38,228 bases of DNA from an uncultured Christensenellaceae bacterium (GCA_910587445.1 CAJULE010000022.1:1-38228); one strand, 5' to 3'. Counted from the first letter of the stretch, positions 7,781 through 17,139 are shown. Numbers and translations: made by a program. The notes: generated by a model not told the origin, from the sequence alone.

Positions 7781-8116
7781 GTGGACGAACTCAGGTACGA
7801 GCGTGTGGAGGGCGACCTCTTCGATATAACCGAAAGGATAAGGGAAATAGACGAATCCTATTTCATACTGAGGGAGCGAAAGAGCGGCAGGCTCGAAGTG
7901 CACAGCCGCGAGCAAAAAGGAAGCACGCTCGCCCTCGTCCTGCCGAGAAAGCGGCTCGACTGCCGCGATTTGGAATACGTAAGGCGCACGCGGAGCGAGA
8001 GGAAAAGGGCGCTGCTCGAGGAAATGCGGCTGGAAAACGAGCGGCTTATGCGCGAAGAAACCGCGCGTGCGGTAAGGCAGGCGGAGCTTGCGGCGGAGCA
8101 CGCGCTTTCTAATTGA
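7781..8116 (+). CDS. Conserved-type phage protein of unknown function
   Basis: This 111-residue protein starts at GTG 7781, with AAGGAG upstream. Its N-terminal two thirds (DELRYERVEGDLFDITERIREI, then FILRERKSGRLEVHS) has the pattern of a small conserved protein found in head-tail regions of Firmicute phages. The last 35 residues are a charged helix. It could be a head-completion or connector protein; I cannot assign a role. It is followed by a 67-base gap and the connector gene. Confidence 0.65.
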   Translation: MDELRYERVEGDLFDITERIREIDESYFILRERKSGRLEVHSREQKGSTLALVLPRKRLDCRDLEYVRRTRSERKRALLEEMRLENERLMREETARAVRQAELAAEHALSN

Positions 8117-8183
8117 AAGCGCAATTACGTCGCGTTTGTTTGCTTCGTGCGGCTGAGATTAAATACAATGCGGAGGATAAGGA

Positions 8184-8723
8184 ATGCTTATAGACGATAT
8201 CTTGACCGAGACGGCGAAGCTGCTCGGCTTGAAGGACAAGGAAGAGCCGGACGAGGAACAAAGGCAAAAACTGCTCACGGGATTGAAGCACGTTATAAGC
8301 GAGCTTTCCGAGTTCTGCTTTCCGCTCCTAAAGACGGAGAGACTGAAGGCGACGGACGGGTTCATAAAGTACTCGGATTTCGAAAGGACGCCGATAAGCG
8401 TAAGGGGCGTGGTCTCGGACGACAGAAGCGTGCCGTTTAAGCGGCGCTTCGACGGCATAGAGACGGAGGGAGCGTCGGACGAAGCGGCCGTGACATACTC
8501 GTTCGCGCCGCGCACGCCCGAAATCGGCGGCGAGACCGAATGGCAGGGCGAGGGCGTGCCCATGAGAATACTCGAGTTCGGTACGGCTACGGAGTTCTGT
8601 CTCATGTGCGGGCTCGAGGACGACGCGGCGATGTGGGACAAGCGCTACCGCGACGCGATAGAGGACGCGGTGTTTTTGCGCGCGCCCAAAAGGCGTATAA
8701 GAGCGCGGAGGTGGAGGCTGTGA
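8184..8723 (+). CDS. Head-tail connector (adaptor) protein
   Basis: This 179-residue protein starts at ATG 8184 with AAGGA upstream. A helical N-terminus (ILTETAKLLGL) is followed by a beta-rich centre. The C-terminal helix ATEFCLMCGLEDDAAMWDKRYRDAI has the look of phage head-tail adaptors that sit below the portal (P22 gp4-like). Position after capsid and before the tail proteins agrees. The stop TGA overlaps the GTG start of the next gene (GTGA), as in a packed structural operon. Confidence 0.6.
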   Translation: MLIDDILTETAKLLGLKDKEEPDEEQRQKLLTGLKHVISELSEFCFPLLKTERLKATDGFIKYSDFERTPISVRGVVSDDRSVPFKRRFDGIETEGASDEAAVTYSFAPRTPEIGGETEWQGEGVPMRILEFGTATEFCLMCGLEDDAAMWDKRYRDAIEDAVFLRAPKRRIRARRWRL

Positions 8724-10087
8724 GAAGAGACAGGTATCTCAAGACGGTCAAAAGAGCAAAGGCAAGACGGCTTATAAACCGTTTCGCTTCGGGGCTCGAC
8801 GCGACTAAGGACGAAGCCGCCATGCCGTTTACGAGCGCTGCAAAATATACGAACTTTCGGATCTCGCGCGGCGTGCTCACGGACGGCTGGGGCATAGAGG
8901 AGCACCCGAGCTTTGCGGGAAAGGCAAACGTATCTTCGGTGTGGGAGTATTCGCGCTATGACGGCGGAGAGAGGGCGTCCGCGCTTATGTACTGCGATAC
9001 GGACGGCGTCGTGCACACGGTAAGCGGCGGCGAGGACAGAACCGTAGTCGGCGCGACTTTCACGTCTCCGCCCATCGCAATAGGCTATCGCCTATACGGA
9101 AACGACGTCTGTCTCGTCTGTTCCGCAACCGACGGAATGGCGGTTTACGACGGTACGAGCCTTCGCAAGATAGAGCCGTCTCCGAAAATAACCGGCATGA
9201 CGCTCCACTACGAACGTCTGTTTGTGACGAGCGCGGACGAGAGCGACTGCGTGAGATTCTCGGACGATCTCGATCCGACGAATTGGGCGGAAGGTCTCGA
9301 CAGCGGCGGCTTCATACAGCTTGCGGACGGCTACGGCAGGTGCAACCGAGCGCTGAGCTTTTTGAATTATGTCTACATATTCCGAGACTTCGGCATATCG
9401 CGCATGGTGGCTTACGCCGACCAGACCGAATTTTCCGTGTCGAACCTCTATGTTTCGTCGGGAAGGATCTATGCGAATACGGTTGCCGTCTGCGGCGACA
9501 AAGTCATATTTCTCGCTTCCGACGGTCTCTATGCGTTCGACGGTCTGGACACGGTGAAATTAAAGCCGTCGCTCGGCGCAATCACCGAAAACAAGGAAAG
9601 CGCCGTCGCGACCTATTGCGACGGCAAGTACTGCCTTGCCTATTCCTTAAACGGCGGGTGCAACGACAGTCTGTTGGTATACGACACGAATACGGGCGCG
9701 GCAGAGCTTTCGAGCGGTTTTCGCATAGACGCTTTCGCGGGCGTGGGCGAACTTGCCGCCCTTTCCGACGGCAGAGTCGTGCGCATAACGCCGTGCGGCA
9801 GTGCGCTGGGTATGCCTACCAAAAAGGTCTGGCGCGTGCCTTTCGGCTCGCTTTCCTTGCCCGACGCCTATAAGCGTATCGAAAGGATAACTCTCGAGAC
9901 GGCGACGGATCTGAAGCTTACGGTGCTGCTGGGCGACGATAGGCGAGAGATAGGCGTGCGCGGCAGAGAGGGAGTTCAGGGCTTCAAGATAGGCGCGCGG
10001 GGCAAACGCGTGGGGCTGGAGATAGAGTGCGAAAGCGTAAATACCCGCATAGCCGAGCTTTCGCTGATAACGAGCGTGATAAGATGA
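8720..10087 (+). CDS. Propeller-like phage tail protein (tail hub or stabilisation type)
   Basis: I place the start at GTG 8720, overlapping the preceding stop by four bases with GGAGGTGG about seven bases upstream. This gives 455 residues. After a basic N-terminus, the protein is a series of beta-strand blades with recurring Asp/Gly turns, such as VVHTVSGGEDRT, GMAVYDGTSLRKI, FDDLDPTNW-like and DGLYAFDGLDT. Its length and beta-propeller look match DNA-stabilisation or tail-closure proteins of P22-like podoviruses (gp10 type), which bind beneath the connector. The family link is inferred from pattern and position. Confidence 0.6.
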   Translation: MRRDRYLKTVKRAKARRLINRFASGLDATKDEAAMPFTSAAKYTNFRISRGVLTDGWGIEEHPSFAGKANVSSVWEYSRYDGGERASALMYCDTDGVVHTVSGGEDRTVVGATFTSPPIAIGYRLYGNDVCLVCSATDGMAVYDGTSLRKIEPSPKITGMTLHYERLFVTSADESDCVRFSDDLDPTNWAEGLDSGGFIQLADGYGRCNRALSFLNYVYIFRDFGISRMVAYADQTEFSVSNLYVSSGRIYANTVAVCGDKVIFLASDGLYAFDGLDTVKLKPSLGAITENKESAVATYCDGKYCLAYSLNGGCNDSLLVYDTNTGAAELSSGFRIDAFAGVGELAALSDGRVVRITPCGSALGMPTKKVWRVPFGSLSLPDAYKRIERITLETATDLKLTVLLGDDRREIGVRGREGVQGFKIGARGKRVGLEIECESVNTRIAELSLITSVIR

Positions 10088-10100
10088 GAGAGGGGGCAAA

Positions 10101-11030
10101 ATGGATTACGGAAAACTTGCATATCTGAAAGCCGACGAATTGGAAGCTCGGATAAATTCGGGCACGGCGGCGAAATTTCCTCCGCCCGCGCTTTACCGAA
10201 CGAGCTCGGAAACGGCAAGCGGAAGAGTTCGGCTGCTCGAGGGCGGCGGAACGGGGACGGCGGTCATAGTCAAGGTGAGCGCAAAAAACGCAGGCGACGT
10301 GCGTCTGTATATAGGCGGACTCCGTGCCGCGAGCGCGAGGCTTTCGGGAAGCGACCTTCCCGCCGTTATGTTCGGCGCGGGAAGCGGCGACGTGGAAATG
10401 GAATTTTCTTCGTTCGAGGGCGGCGCGAAAAACGTCGACATACAGCTGCTGCTCCCCGTGGGCACGGCGGCGGCAGACGGCAGGGCGAGCGAGCTAAACA
10501 TGGCAAGATCGGGAGAAAAGTACCTTATTTCCTCCGTATACGGCGGCGACGTTAAAGTCGAGATGTGCGACGGGAAATACGAAAACAGGCGCGCCGCCGA
10601 GACGGGACGCGGAGCGAGAGCCGACGTGTGCGCGGCGGAAAGCGGCTTTTGCGTCGTCTATTCGGACGTTCACGGGCTTTTGTGGAGCGTTGCCGTAAGC
10701 GATGAACTTAAGGTGCTCGCCCGTTCGCTTCTCGGCGAAGCGCCCGAGAATTTCGGCATAACGTACGCAAACAAAAGGGTGTACGTCTTTTTCGCACGGG
10801 ACGGCAAAGCGAAGTATTTTTCGACGGCATATCCGAAAGGAACGCGCGGAAAAACCGCGGATATAGACTATTCCGGCTACGTCGTGCGCTTGACTCCCGT
10901 AAAGGATTCCGAGCCTATTGCCGTGGCTCTCGAAAGCGGCGGCAAAGTATATCTTTTGAAGGAGGACTCGGCGGCTGTAGGCGGCGTCGGTCTGTCCGTG
11001 ACGCTAAAGGGGAGGGCGCAAAGTGTTTGA
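10101..11030 (+). CDS. Phage structural protein of unknown function
   Basis: This 309-residue protein starts at ATG 10101, 13 bases after the previous gene. It is rich in Gly, Ala and beta strands. The C-terminal half (FCVVYSDVHGLLWSVAVS, RVYVFFARDGKAKYFSTAYP) resembles propeller blades like those of its neighbours. No catalytic motif, signal peptide or membrane segment is visible. It is probably a tail or tail-appendage component by position. Its end overlaps the next GTG by eight bases. Confidence 0.6.
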   Translation: MDYGKLAYLKADELEARINSGTAAKFPPPALYRTSSETASGRVRLLEGGGTGTAVIVKVSAKNAGDVRLYIGGLRAASARLSGSDLPAVMFGAGSGDVEMEFSSFEGGAKNVDIQLLLPVGTAAADGRASELNMARSGEKYLISSVYGGDVKVEMCDGKYENRRAAETGRGARADVCAAESGFCVVYSDVHGLLWSVAVSDELKVLARSLLGEAPENFGITYANKRVYVFFARDGKAKYFSTAYPKGTRGKTADIDYSGYVVRLTPVKDSEPIAVALESGGKVYLLKEDSAAVGGVGLSVTLKGRAQSV

Positions 11031-12753
11031 CGTTTCGGCAAGCTTCGATATCGGCGGAACCCGCGCGGGCTTTTCGTCGGCCGACGTCTCCGCCGAGATC
11101 GGCGCGGCGCTCAGCCGCGGGCGCAGGTACGGAGAATACATAATACTCGAGTGCGACGACAAGAGAAGGGCTTTAAAGACGGAAATAACCGACATGAATT
11201 CCGACCCGCGAAGCGACGTGTTCGTCACACGCTCGGCGTACATAAAGGACGGGGCGTTTACGGTGCTTTCCGCCTCGCTCGGCGCGGACGAAGATAACGC
11301 CGACTTCTGCGTGCCGCTTACGGGCGAGCTCAAAAAGAAAGCGGGAGAGATCCTCGCCGTGTCCGTGACGGTCTCGCTCTCGTTTGAGCGCGACGGCGCG
11401 ACCTTTGCGGGCGGCGACAATCCGCTTGTCGAATGGCTTTTGGGGACGAGAGATTTGGGGAAGGCGACTGTGCGCATGGGCAAAAACCGTTCGCCGCTCG
11501 GCATGGCTCCGCCCGTTTCGTCGGACGGCTCGGCAGAGCGGAGCGCGAGCGTCGAGCTTTCCGAAAGCGGCGTTACGTTCACTTCGGAAGGGTCGGGAAT
11601 GCCCGTCGAAGCCTGTCTTATGATAGACGGCAAGGCAGCTTTGCGCGCCCTTCCGCTCGCTTCGTCGGCGCGGGTGATGACGGGCTCGCTGAAGTGCGAG
11701 ACGAGCGGCAAAGTCACGACGTACACGGAAATGTGCGGCGTTATGTCTGTCATAAGAGACGGAACGCCCGTCACGGACTACACCGTACTGTACGGACGTA
11801 GCGGCGCCGGCGCGCCCGTGCCGTCGGGAATACGCGTCGGGCGACAGCCCGTCATGACTTCCGACGGGGACTTTGATAGGCTGGCGATCGTGACGGACGG
11901 CGAAGCGACGCTTCTGAAAATCGTCGGGCGCGAACCCGTGTGCGACGGGCAGAAAAGAATAGTCGGCGACAAGAATAAGGTGCGGCTTGCACGCGACGGA
12001 ACTCTCTTTTGCTACGACGGGGAAAACCTCGTCTTGCTTTCCGAAAACGGAGAGACGAAATTCGCGTTCGAGCCGTTCGACGATTGGCAGGCGGTCTGCC
12101 CGTATGAGGGGCGCTATCTTATCGTTGCGCTTCGCGGCGAGAGGGCGGACGTGTACGCGCTCGAAAACGGCGCGCTTTCCCTCTCGGAGAGCATAGCGCT
12201 CGGCGGCGGTGCGGCGATAGGCTGCGTGGATTCGCGCCGAGCGGTCGTCTGCGGAAGAGCTTTCGGCGCAAAGGTGCTCGGCGGAGACGGCGAAGAGATA
12301 GTCGCGTGTATCGACTGCGTGTATGCGGACTTCGACGGGACGGACATAAAATTTTCGGGCAATATGATGAGCTTTCATTCCGAAGGCGAGGTCTATGTCG
12401 TAGACTGCACGCTTACGGACGGCTACGAGATAGAAAGCGGCGCGCCGTATACTTTGGGCGGTGAGATCTGCGCAGTAGACGGGCGGCTCTATCTCGTGAG
12501 CGTAACGGGCGGCATATGCGATTTCGAAGTGCCCTCGGATAGCGGCGTAACCTCGTATTGCCGCCTCGGGGAATACGTAGTGCGAGCACACTCGGACGGA
12601 AGCATAGACTATATGCCGCTTTCGGGAATGGGCACGGCGATAGCTTCCCCGTCGTTTAAGATAGGCGACACTATAGGCTATACCTATCTTTCGCCCGCCG
12701 CGACCGACAACGGCAGGGGCGTAAGGACGGTGATTTCCGTCGAGTTCGGATAA
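11023..12753 (+). CDS. Large beta-rich phage tail protein
   Basis: This 576-residue protein starts at GTG 11023 inside the end of the preceding gene. The C-terminal 330 residues contain repeated blade-like strands (RLAIVTDGEATLLKIVG, KVRLARDGTLFCYDGENLVLLSE, RYLIVALRGERADVYALENG), suggesting another beta-propeller. The N-terminal part is an unidentified beta domain. Three consecutive propeller-like genes (8720, 10101, 11023) look like a paralogous or co-functional tail set. I cannot say whether it binds a receptor or is purely structural. Confidence 0.6.
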   Translation: MFDVSASFDIGGTRAGFSSADVSAEIGAALSRGRRYGEYIILECDDKRRALKTEITDMNSDPRSDVFVTRSAYIKDGAFTVLSASLGADEDNADFCVPLTGELKKKAGEILAVSVTVSLSFERDGATFAGGDNPLVEWLLGTRDLGKATVRMGKNRSPLGMAPPVSSDGSAERSASVELSESGVTFTSEGSGMPVEACLMIDGKAALRALPLASSARVMTGSLKCETSGKVTTYTEMCGVMSVIRDGTPVTDYTVLYGRSGAGAPVPSGIRVGRQPVMTSDGDFDRLAIVTDGEATLLKIVGREPVCDGQKRIVGDKNKVRLARDGTLFCYDGENLVLLSENGETKFAFEPFDDWQAVCPYEGRYLIVALRGERADVYALENGALSLSESIALGGGAAIGCVDSRRAVVCGRAFGAKVLGGDGEEIVACIDCVYADFDGTDIKFSGNMMSFHSEGEVYVVDCTLTDGYEIESGAPYTLGGEICAVDGRLYLVSVTGGICDFEVPSDSGVTSYCRLGEYVVRAHSDGSIDYMPLSGMGTAIASPSFKIGDTIGYTYLSPAATDNGRGVRTVISVEFG

Positions 12754-12774
12754 ATCGGATAAGGAGGAAAGAGC

Positions 12775-13014
12775 ATGAATTTCAAGAGCGCCGTGACCTG
12801 TCTCGGCGAAGGAAGCGTCGCATATGCGCGGGCGGACGGAAACGAAGCGGACATTCTCGTAAGGAGCGGCGGAGCGATAAGGCGTGTGCGCGTTGATCTC
12901 GTCAGCAAGGCGGTCCGTCATGTCGGCGTGGTGTCGCTCGCCGAAGAGTGCCTTCCGACAGAGAGCGGACGGATAGAAAAGATAGGAGAGATATACTATG
13001 CCGAAAACGATTGA
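12775..13014 (+). CDS. Small phage protein
   Basis: This 79-residue protein starts at ATG 12775 after AGGAGGAAAG. It begins MNFKSAVTCLGEGSVAYARADG and looks like a single short beta domain, with no recognisable family. It lies between the large tail protein and the coiled-coil protein in the same direction. A second small frame overlaps its last 17 bases. Confidence 0.5.
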   Translation: MNFKSAVTCLGEGSVAYARADGNEADILVRSGGAIRRVRVDLVSKAVRHVGVVSLAEECLPTESGRIEKIGEIYYAEND

Positions 13015-13147
13015 ACTCGCCGCCGCGGCGAGACGTTACTCTTCGGCGGTGCGCAGAGCCTGCCTCTTGCGCGCATACCGCCGTGGAGATACTCAAGCGA
13101 ACGAAAACGACAAGGAGAAAAAGCATGAACATATTAAACGAGCTTAA
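12998..13147 (+). CDS. Possible 49-residue basic small protein
   Basis: An ATG at 12998 with GGAGAG about nine bases upstream opens a frame starting MPKTIELAAAARRYSS and ending in a Lys/His/Arg-rich tail. It overlaps the preceding gene by 17 bases and the next start by 23 bases. The good ribosome binding site is the only argument for translation. The sequence could be a truncated remnant of a longer phage gene. Confidence 0.3.
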   Translation: MPKTIELAAAARRYSSAVRRACLLRAYRRGDTQANENDKEKKHEHIKRA

Positions 13148-14099
13148 AAAAGCATGGAACAACGCATTCGAAAGCGAGGACGAGAAAAAGGCGAAGGAAA
13201 AATCCGCCGAAACGCTCGAGAGCCTAAAAAGCGAAATACTTAAGGCGCAGGAAGAACAAAAATCGGATCTGCCCGAAAGGATCGAGCTTCCCAAAGCGCC
13301 CGAGCTCGAGCGCATGGAGCGCGTGGAAACGGACGAGGAGACCTTGCGCGAACAGGCGAACGCCGTTCTTAAGGGGTACGAAGCCGAAAAACTGCGCGGC
13401 ATAGACGAAAAGGCGGCTAAGGAAAAGGAGAAGCTCGAGGGCGAAAGCAAAGCGCGAACCGAGGCAAAGGAAAGCAGTCTCGAAAAGATAGACGCGGCGT
13501 ATTCGCAGGCGAAGAAGAACGTCGAAAACGACGCCTTGAAGCGCGGCATAGCCCGTTCGTCGATTGCTCTTGCCGCTTCCGCCGCTCTCGAGGGCGAAAG
13601 GGCGGGCAGCCTCGATAGGACGGAAAGCGAGTACTCGGCGGCAATGCTCGAGCTTGGTCGCCTCATGGACGAGATAGAGACGGGGCGCATAAGCTCGATA
13701 AGCGATCTTAAAGCGGATATGGAAAGCCGCATTGCGGAAAAGACCGCCGAACTCAAAGCCGCCGCGGAAAAGAGCGACAGAGAGGCGCTCAAGTACAATA
13801 ACACGCTTTCCGAGAGCGAGGCAAAGCGCGAGGCGGACAGATTAAAGGCTCAAGAGGAGCTTTACGCAAAGGCGCTTGCGAACGCAAAGGCGGCGCGGGA
13901 ACTCGAGAAGACTTCGGGCAGTGTCGGCTCGGATACAAAGACGGCGAATATGTATGCGTCCAATTACAATAAGATGGACGCGTTTCTTTCCACGCTCAAC
14001 CGCTCCGACGCCGCGGAAATTCTGAGGGGCGACCCTTTCTTCCGCGCGAACCTGACCGAGTATCTGTACTACAAGCTCTACGACAAGTACGCAAGGTGA
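13125..14099 (+). CDS. Highly charged coiled-coil phage protein
   Basis: I choose ATG 13125 because AAGGAGAAAAA lies just upstream; the open frame extends further back but without a site. The 324 residues are dominated by Lys/Glu/Ala heptads (about 10-290) that predict long coiled coils. A short globular end follows, NRSDAAEILRGDPFFRANLTEYLYYKLYDKYAR. It sits between the tail genes and the holin. An ejection protein, tail fibre shaft or internal virion protein are all possible; nothing catalytic is visible. Confidence 0.6.
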   Translation: MNILNELKKAWNNAFESEDEKKAKEKSAETLESLKSEILKAQEEQKSDLPERIELPKAPELERMERVETDEETLREQANAVLKGYEAEKLRGIDEKAAKEKEKLEGESKARTEAKESSLEKIDAAYSQAKKNVENDALKRGIARSSIALAASAALEGERAGSLDRTESEYSAAMLELGRLMDEIETGRISSISDLKADMESRIAEKTAELKAAAEKSDREALKYNNTLSESEAKREADRLKAQEELYAKALANAKAARELEKTSGSVGSDTKTANMYASNYNKMDAFLSTLNRSDAAEILRGDPFFRANLTEYLYYKLYDKYAR

Positions 14100-14166
14100 G
14101 CCCGTAAAAGCGGCGAAAGGCGCATTTCGGTTAGGCAGGGCGGGAGGGCAAGCAAAAGGAGGACGT

Positions 14167-14460
14167 ATGAAAGAAAAACTGCGTAACAAGGGTTTCTGGA
14201 TAAGTCTCGTCAGCGCGGCGCTCGTTTTTTTGCAGGCTGTCGGCATTAAGGTCGACGTGCCTGCGGTGAACGAGATAGTAAGCGCGCTTCTCACCGTTCT
14301 CGTCGTGCTCGGCATAGTCTCCAACCCCTCGTCGGGGAGCGGCTATGCGGACGGCACGCTTACGGACGGCGGAAAGGACGAAAGCATGACGTCCGAGAAC
14401 GGGAAGGACAACGACGCGGAAAGCGCCGAAAGTTCTTCTTATAACGGCGGCGAAAAGTAA
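14167..14460 (+). CDS. Phage holin (phi LC3-like)
   Basis: This 97-residue protein starts at ATG 14167 with AGGAGGACG upstream. Its N-terminus KLRNKGFWISLVSAALVFLQAVGIKVD, then a second hydrophobic segment LLTVLVVLGIVSNPSSG, matches the two-helix plan of phi LC3-type holins that permeabilise the membrane at lysis. The C-terminal 45 residues are acidic and disordered. An endolysin normally follows; here none is present, and non-phage genes begin after a 270-base gap. The lysis cassette is therefore incomplete. Confidence 0.78.
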   Translation: MKEKLRNKGFWISLVSAALVFLQAVGIKVDVPAVNEIVSALLTVLVVLGIVSNPSSGSGYADGTLTDGGKDESMTSENGKDNDAESAESSSYNGGEK

Positions 14461-14502
14461 GCCGCAAAGCGTCCGAATGTGCCGACGGGCTTTCGGACGG
14501 GA

Positions 14503-14548
14503 ACGCGCGTAAGGCTTCGTTTTTTTGCGGACTTTGCGCGCGTTTTTC
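14503..14548 (+). terminator. Possible terminator at the end of the prophage remnant
   Basis: ACGCGCG (14503-14509) pairs with CGCGCGT (14537-14543), followed by TTTT. The 27-base loop weakens the case. A second inverted repeat, GTCCGAA (14471-14477) with TTCGGAC (14492-14498), lacks a T-run. Otherwise 14461-14630 contains no gene I can support. Confidence 0.35.
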
Positions 14549-14630
14549 GTTGCGGCGAAATTATCTTGCGGTATCGGCACATTCGAAGGCGCTTTCGATA
14601 TGCGGAATTACGTCGAAAAAAAAGTTCCTC

Positions 14631-14659
14631 TTGAAAAATGTATAAAGATGTGTTATAAT
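14631..14659 (+). promoter_or_regulatory. Extended -10 sigma-A promoter of the metallopeptidase lipoprotein
   Basis: TTGAAA (14631-14636) is followed after 17 bases by TATAAT (14654-14659), preceded by TGT to make an extended -10 box. The gene starts at 14734 with an AAGGAG site. Confidence 0.8.
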
Positions 14660-14733
14660 GTAAGTAAGTATGATTACTTTGGGACTTAACGTAGGTAATT
14701 ATACATAATTTACATAAGAAAGGAGTACCCGAA

Positions 14734-17139
14734 ATGAAAATGACGCGCTTAAAAGTAATATTGTTTGCCCTGATAGCCGCAGTCTGTCTGACGGCTGTCG
14801 TCGGCTGCAACGACGAGCCCGAAAAGGAAAAGTTTCTGTTGACCTATTCGATAATCGGCGGCGGACGAATAAGCGGAGAGGCGGCGCAGGAGATCGAAGA
14901 AGGCGCGGACGGCGAGGCTGTCACGGCAATAGCAAACGAGGGCTATAAGTTTGTGATGTGGTCGGACGGACTTACGACGGCGCAAAGGCAAGACTTTGGC
15001 ATAAGCGCGAATCTTGCGTATATCGCCTACTTCGAAGAAGTCGAAGCGGAGCCCGTATATTATACGATTACATACGCGGCAGGCGAGGGCGGACATATCG
15101 AGGGCGAAACGGTGCAGACCGTAGCGGAGAACGGGGACGGCACGTACGTGACGGCAATAGCGGACGAGGGATATATGTTCGCGGGTTGGTCGGACGGATC
15201 GCCTATGGTGCAAAGAAGGGAATGTATCGTAAAGTCGGACAAGAGCGTTACGGCGAAGTTTGCGCCGCTTGAATATTATACTCTTTCGTATACGGCAGGC
15301 GTAGGCGGTCGCATAGAGGGCGAAGCCGAGCAGTTTATATTGGAAGGAACCGACGGAACGGGCGTTACGGCGATTGCGGAGAAAGGATATAAATTCGTCA
15401 GGTGGTCGGACGGCTCTACTTGCGCCGAAAGGCAGGACATGATGACAAATAGGGACAAAGCTTTTAAAGCATATTTCGATCTTCTCCCGACGTATACGCT
15501 CACGTATGTGGCAAATTGCGACGGCGGATATATAGAAGGTGAAACAAGCCAAAGCATATTCGAGGGCGAAGACGGCATGACGGTTACGGCTGTCGTGGCG
15601 AAAGAAGATTGGGAATTTATGCGCTGGTCGGACGGAGTGGAAACGGCAAGCAGAACCGATTTTAGCGTAACGGAAGATAAAAAGATATATGCGCTTTTCA
15701 GACAAGTCGTATTTACTTATCGTTATTATTTGGGAAATGCTGATGGACGAATAGAGGGCGAAACGACGCAAAAAGTGAAACTCGGCGAATCGGGCACGCC
15801 CGTGACCGCCGTGCCCGACGACGGATATGCTTTCGTTTGGTCGGACGATTGGGAAAATCCGACGAGACAGGACTCGGGAAACGAAAATAAACATATTATC
15901 GTATGGTTCGAGAAAAAAATAAAAGTCATCTACAGGGTAAACAAAGGAATAGGCGGACATATCGAGGGCGAAACCGAACAGAATTTGCTCGATAGACGCG
16001 ATGCTTCGCCCGTCAAAGCGGTTGCCGACGAGGGATATGTCTTTACGGGGTGGGCGGACGGCACGACGGAAGCTAAGCGGTGCGACGAATATTTGAGAGA
16101 GGATCTCACGATGACGGCGTTCTTCGAGCCTACGGAAAAAGTGTTCCGCTACGATTACCGCGGCGCGACCTCGGGCGCCGACGCTCGGACCGTGACGGTA
16201 AAGCGCGACGATCCCAAGGCAAGCAAGTTTGTCGTGCCGCAAAAAGAGGGGTGCGACTTTATAGGCTGGTACGCGGACGAAAACTTTACGACGAGGGTCA
16301 CGGACGAGGACGGCGGACTTATGTACGGCTATAATACGGTCACGCTCGAAACCGATACGCTGTATGCGAGGTGGTCGGATCCGAACGACAATAGGTCGGT
16401 CTTTAAAATACTCGTGGTGGTCGTGGACGAAATAGACGCGACGCTAAAGCTCAGAGCAGATTACACGCAGAAAAAACACGTGCATTACAAGATACCCATG
16501 CCCGAACGCATCTTGTGCAAGCAGATAGCCGGCAGAATGTCCGCCTACTTAAACGAATGGTTTGCGGAAAAAGGAGTGATATTCGAAATAGACACATACT
16601 TTACGACTCAACCCGTGGACACCGAAGATTTTTATAATGACAATGACAGTCTTGATCCTCTGCGAATGAAGGAAGTAAAATACTTGTTCGATAAATACGA
16701 CAGCCTATTGACCTTTTTCGATATGAACGATTACGAGCGTGAATTCAGAGAGCGCGGAGTTCAGGGTTTAGCCGGGTATAAACGCGGCAGCGTATATTTG
16801 GATGATTTTTTCTACGGTATGTTAAAGAATAAAACAGTGGCAGGCGAGTGGATGAAGGATGATAAATCCGCATGGGAAAAGTTGGACTATTTCATAGTGG
16901 AAACGGGTTTGCATGAATTTGTTCATACCGTCGATTGCAGATACGCATACGGAGAGCTATACGAATTCGACTGTGCCATAAGAGATTTGTGGCACGACGG
17001 CATACAGGATTTTTTTGAAATAACCAGAAGATATTTGCTGTGCGAAGCGGAGGTGGACGGAGAAATTGTCGGTATACCGCCGAAGTTTTGGTCGGAGGAG
17101 CTATGGAAAGAAGGCGAAGATCTGAAAAAGGAGGACTGA
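14734..17139 (+). CDS. Surface lipoprotein with InlB-type repeats and a HExxH metallopeptidase-like domain
   Basis: This 801-residue protein begins with a signal peptide and a lipobox, VVGC, with C25 as the lipidated residue, so it should be anchored outside the membrane. Residues of about 33-470 form six divergent InlB B-type repeats of about 70 residues. Each repeat carries a GxIxGE motif and a GYxFxxWSDG-like motif. One classical Flg_new repeat follows at about 475-555 (FIGWYADENFTTRV). The C-terminal 250 residues contain HEFVH (727-731), preceded by ETGL, the zinc-binding motif of gluzincin or metzincin-like peptidases. I see no certain third ligand, so enzymatic activity is likely but unproven. 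The repeats probably act as a wall-spanning or adhesive stalk for the peptidase. It has its own promoter. The next gene is also a secreted repeat protein. Confidence 0.8.
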   Translation: MKMTRLKVILFALIAAVCLTAVVGCNDEPEKEKFLLTYSIIGGGRISGEAAQEIEEGADGEAVTAIANEGYKFVMWSDGLTTAQRQDFGISANLAYIAYFEEVEAEPVYYTITYAAGEGGHIEGETVQTVAENGDGTYVTAIADEGYMFAGWSDGSPMVQRRECIVKSDKSVTAKFAPLEYYTLSYTAGVGGRIEGEAEQFILEGTDGTGVTAIAEKGYKFVRWSDGSTCAERQDMMTNRDKAFKAYFDLLPTYTLTYVANCDGGYIEGETSQSIFEGEDGMTVTAVVAKEDWEFMRWSDGVETASRTDFSVTEDKKIYALFRQVVFTYRYYLGNADGRIEGETTQKVKLGESGTPVTAVPDDGYAFVWSDDWENPTRQDSGNENKHIIVWFEKKIKVIYRVNKGIGGHIEGETEQNLLDRRDASPVKAVADEGYVFTGWADGTTEAKRCDEYLREDLTMTAFFEPTEKVFRYDYRGATSGADARTVTVKRDDPKASKFVVPQKEGCDFIGWYADENFTTRVTDEDGGLMYGYNTVTLETDTLYARWSDPNDNRSVFKILVVVVDEIDATLKLRADYTQKKHVHYKIPMPERILCKQIAGRMSAYLNEWFAEKGVIFEIDTYFTTQPVDTEDFYNDNDSLDPLRMKEVKYLFDKYDSLLTFFDMNDYEREFRERGVQGLAGYKRGSVYLDDFFYGMLKNKTVAGEWMKDDKSAWEKLDYFIVETGLHEFVHTVDCRYAYGELYEFDCAIRDLWHDGIQDFFEITRRYLLCEAEVDGEIVGIPPKFWSEELWKEGEDLKKED

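Noticed and set aside
2998..14460. Gene transfer agent or tail-like bacteriocin cluster
   Set aside because: A capsid and portal argue against a bacteriocin. The frameshifted capsid and the terminase without ATPase argue against a working transfer agent.
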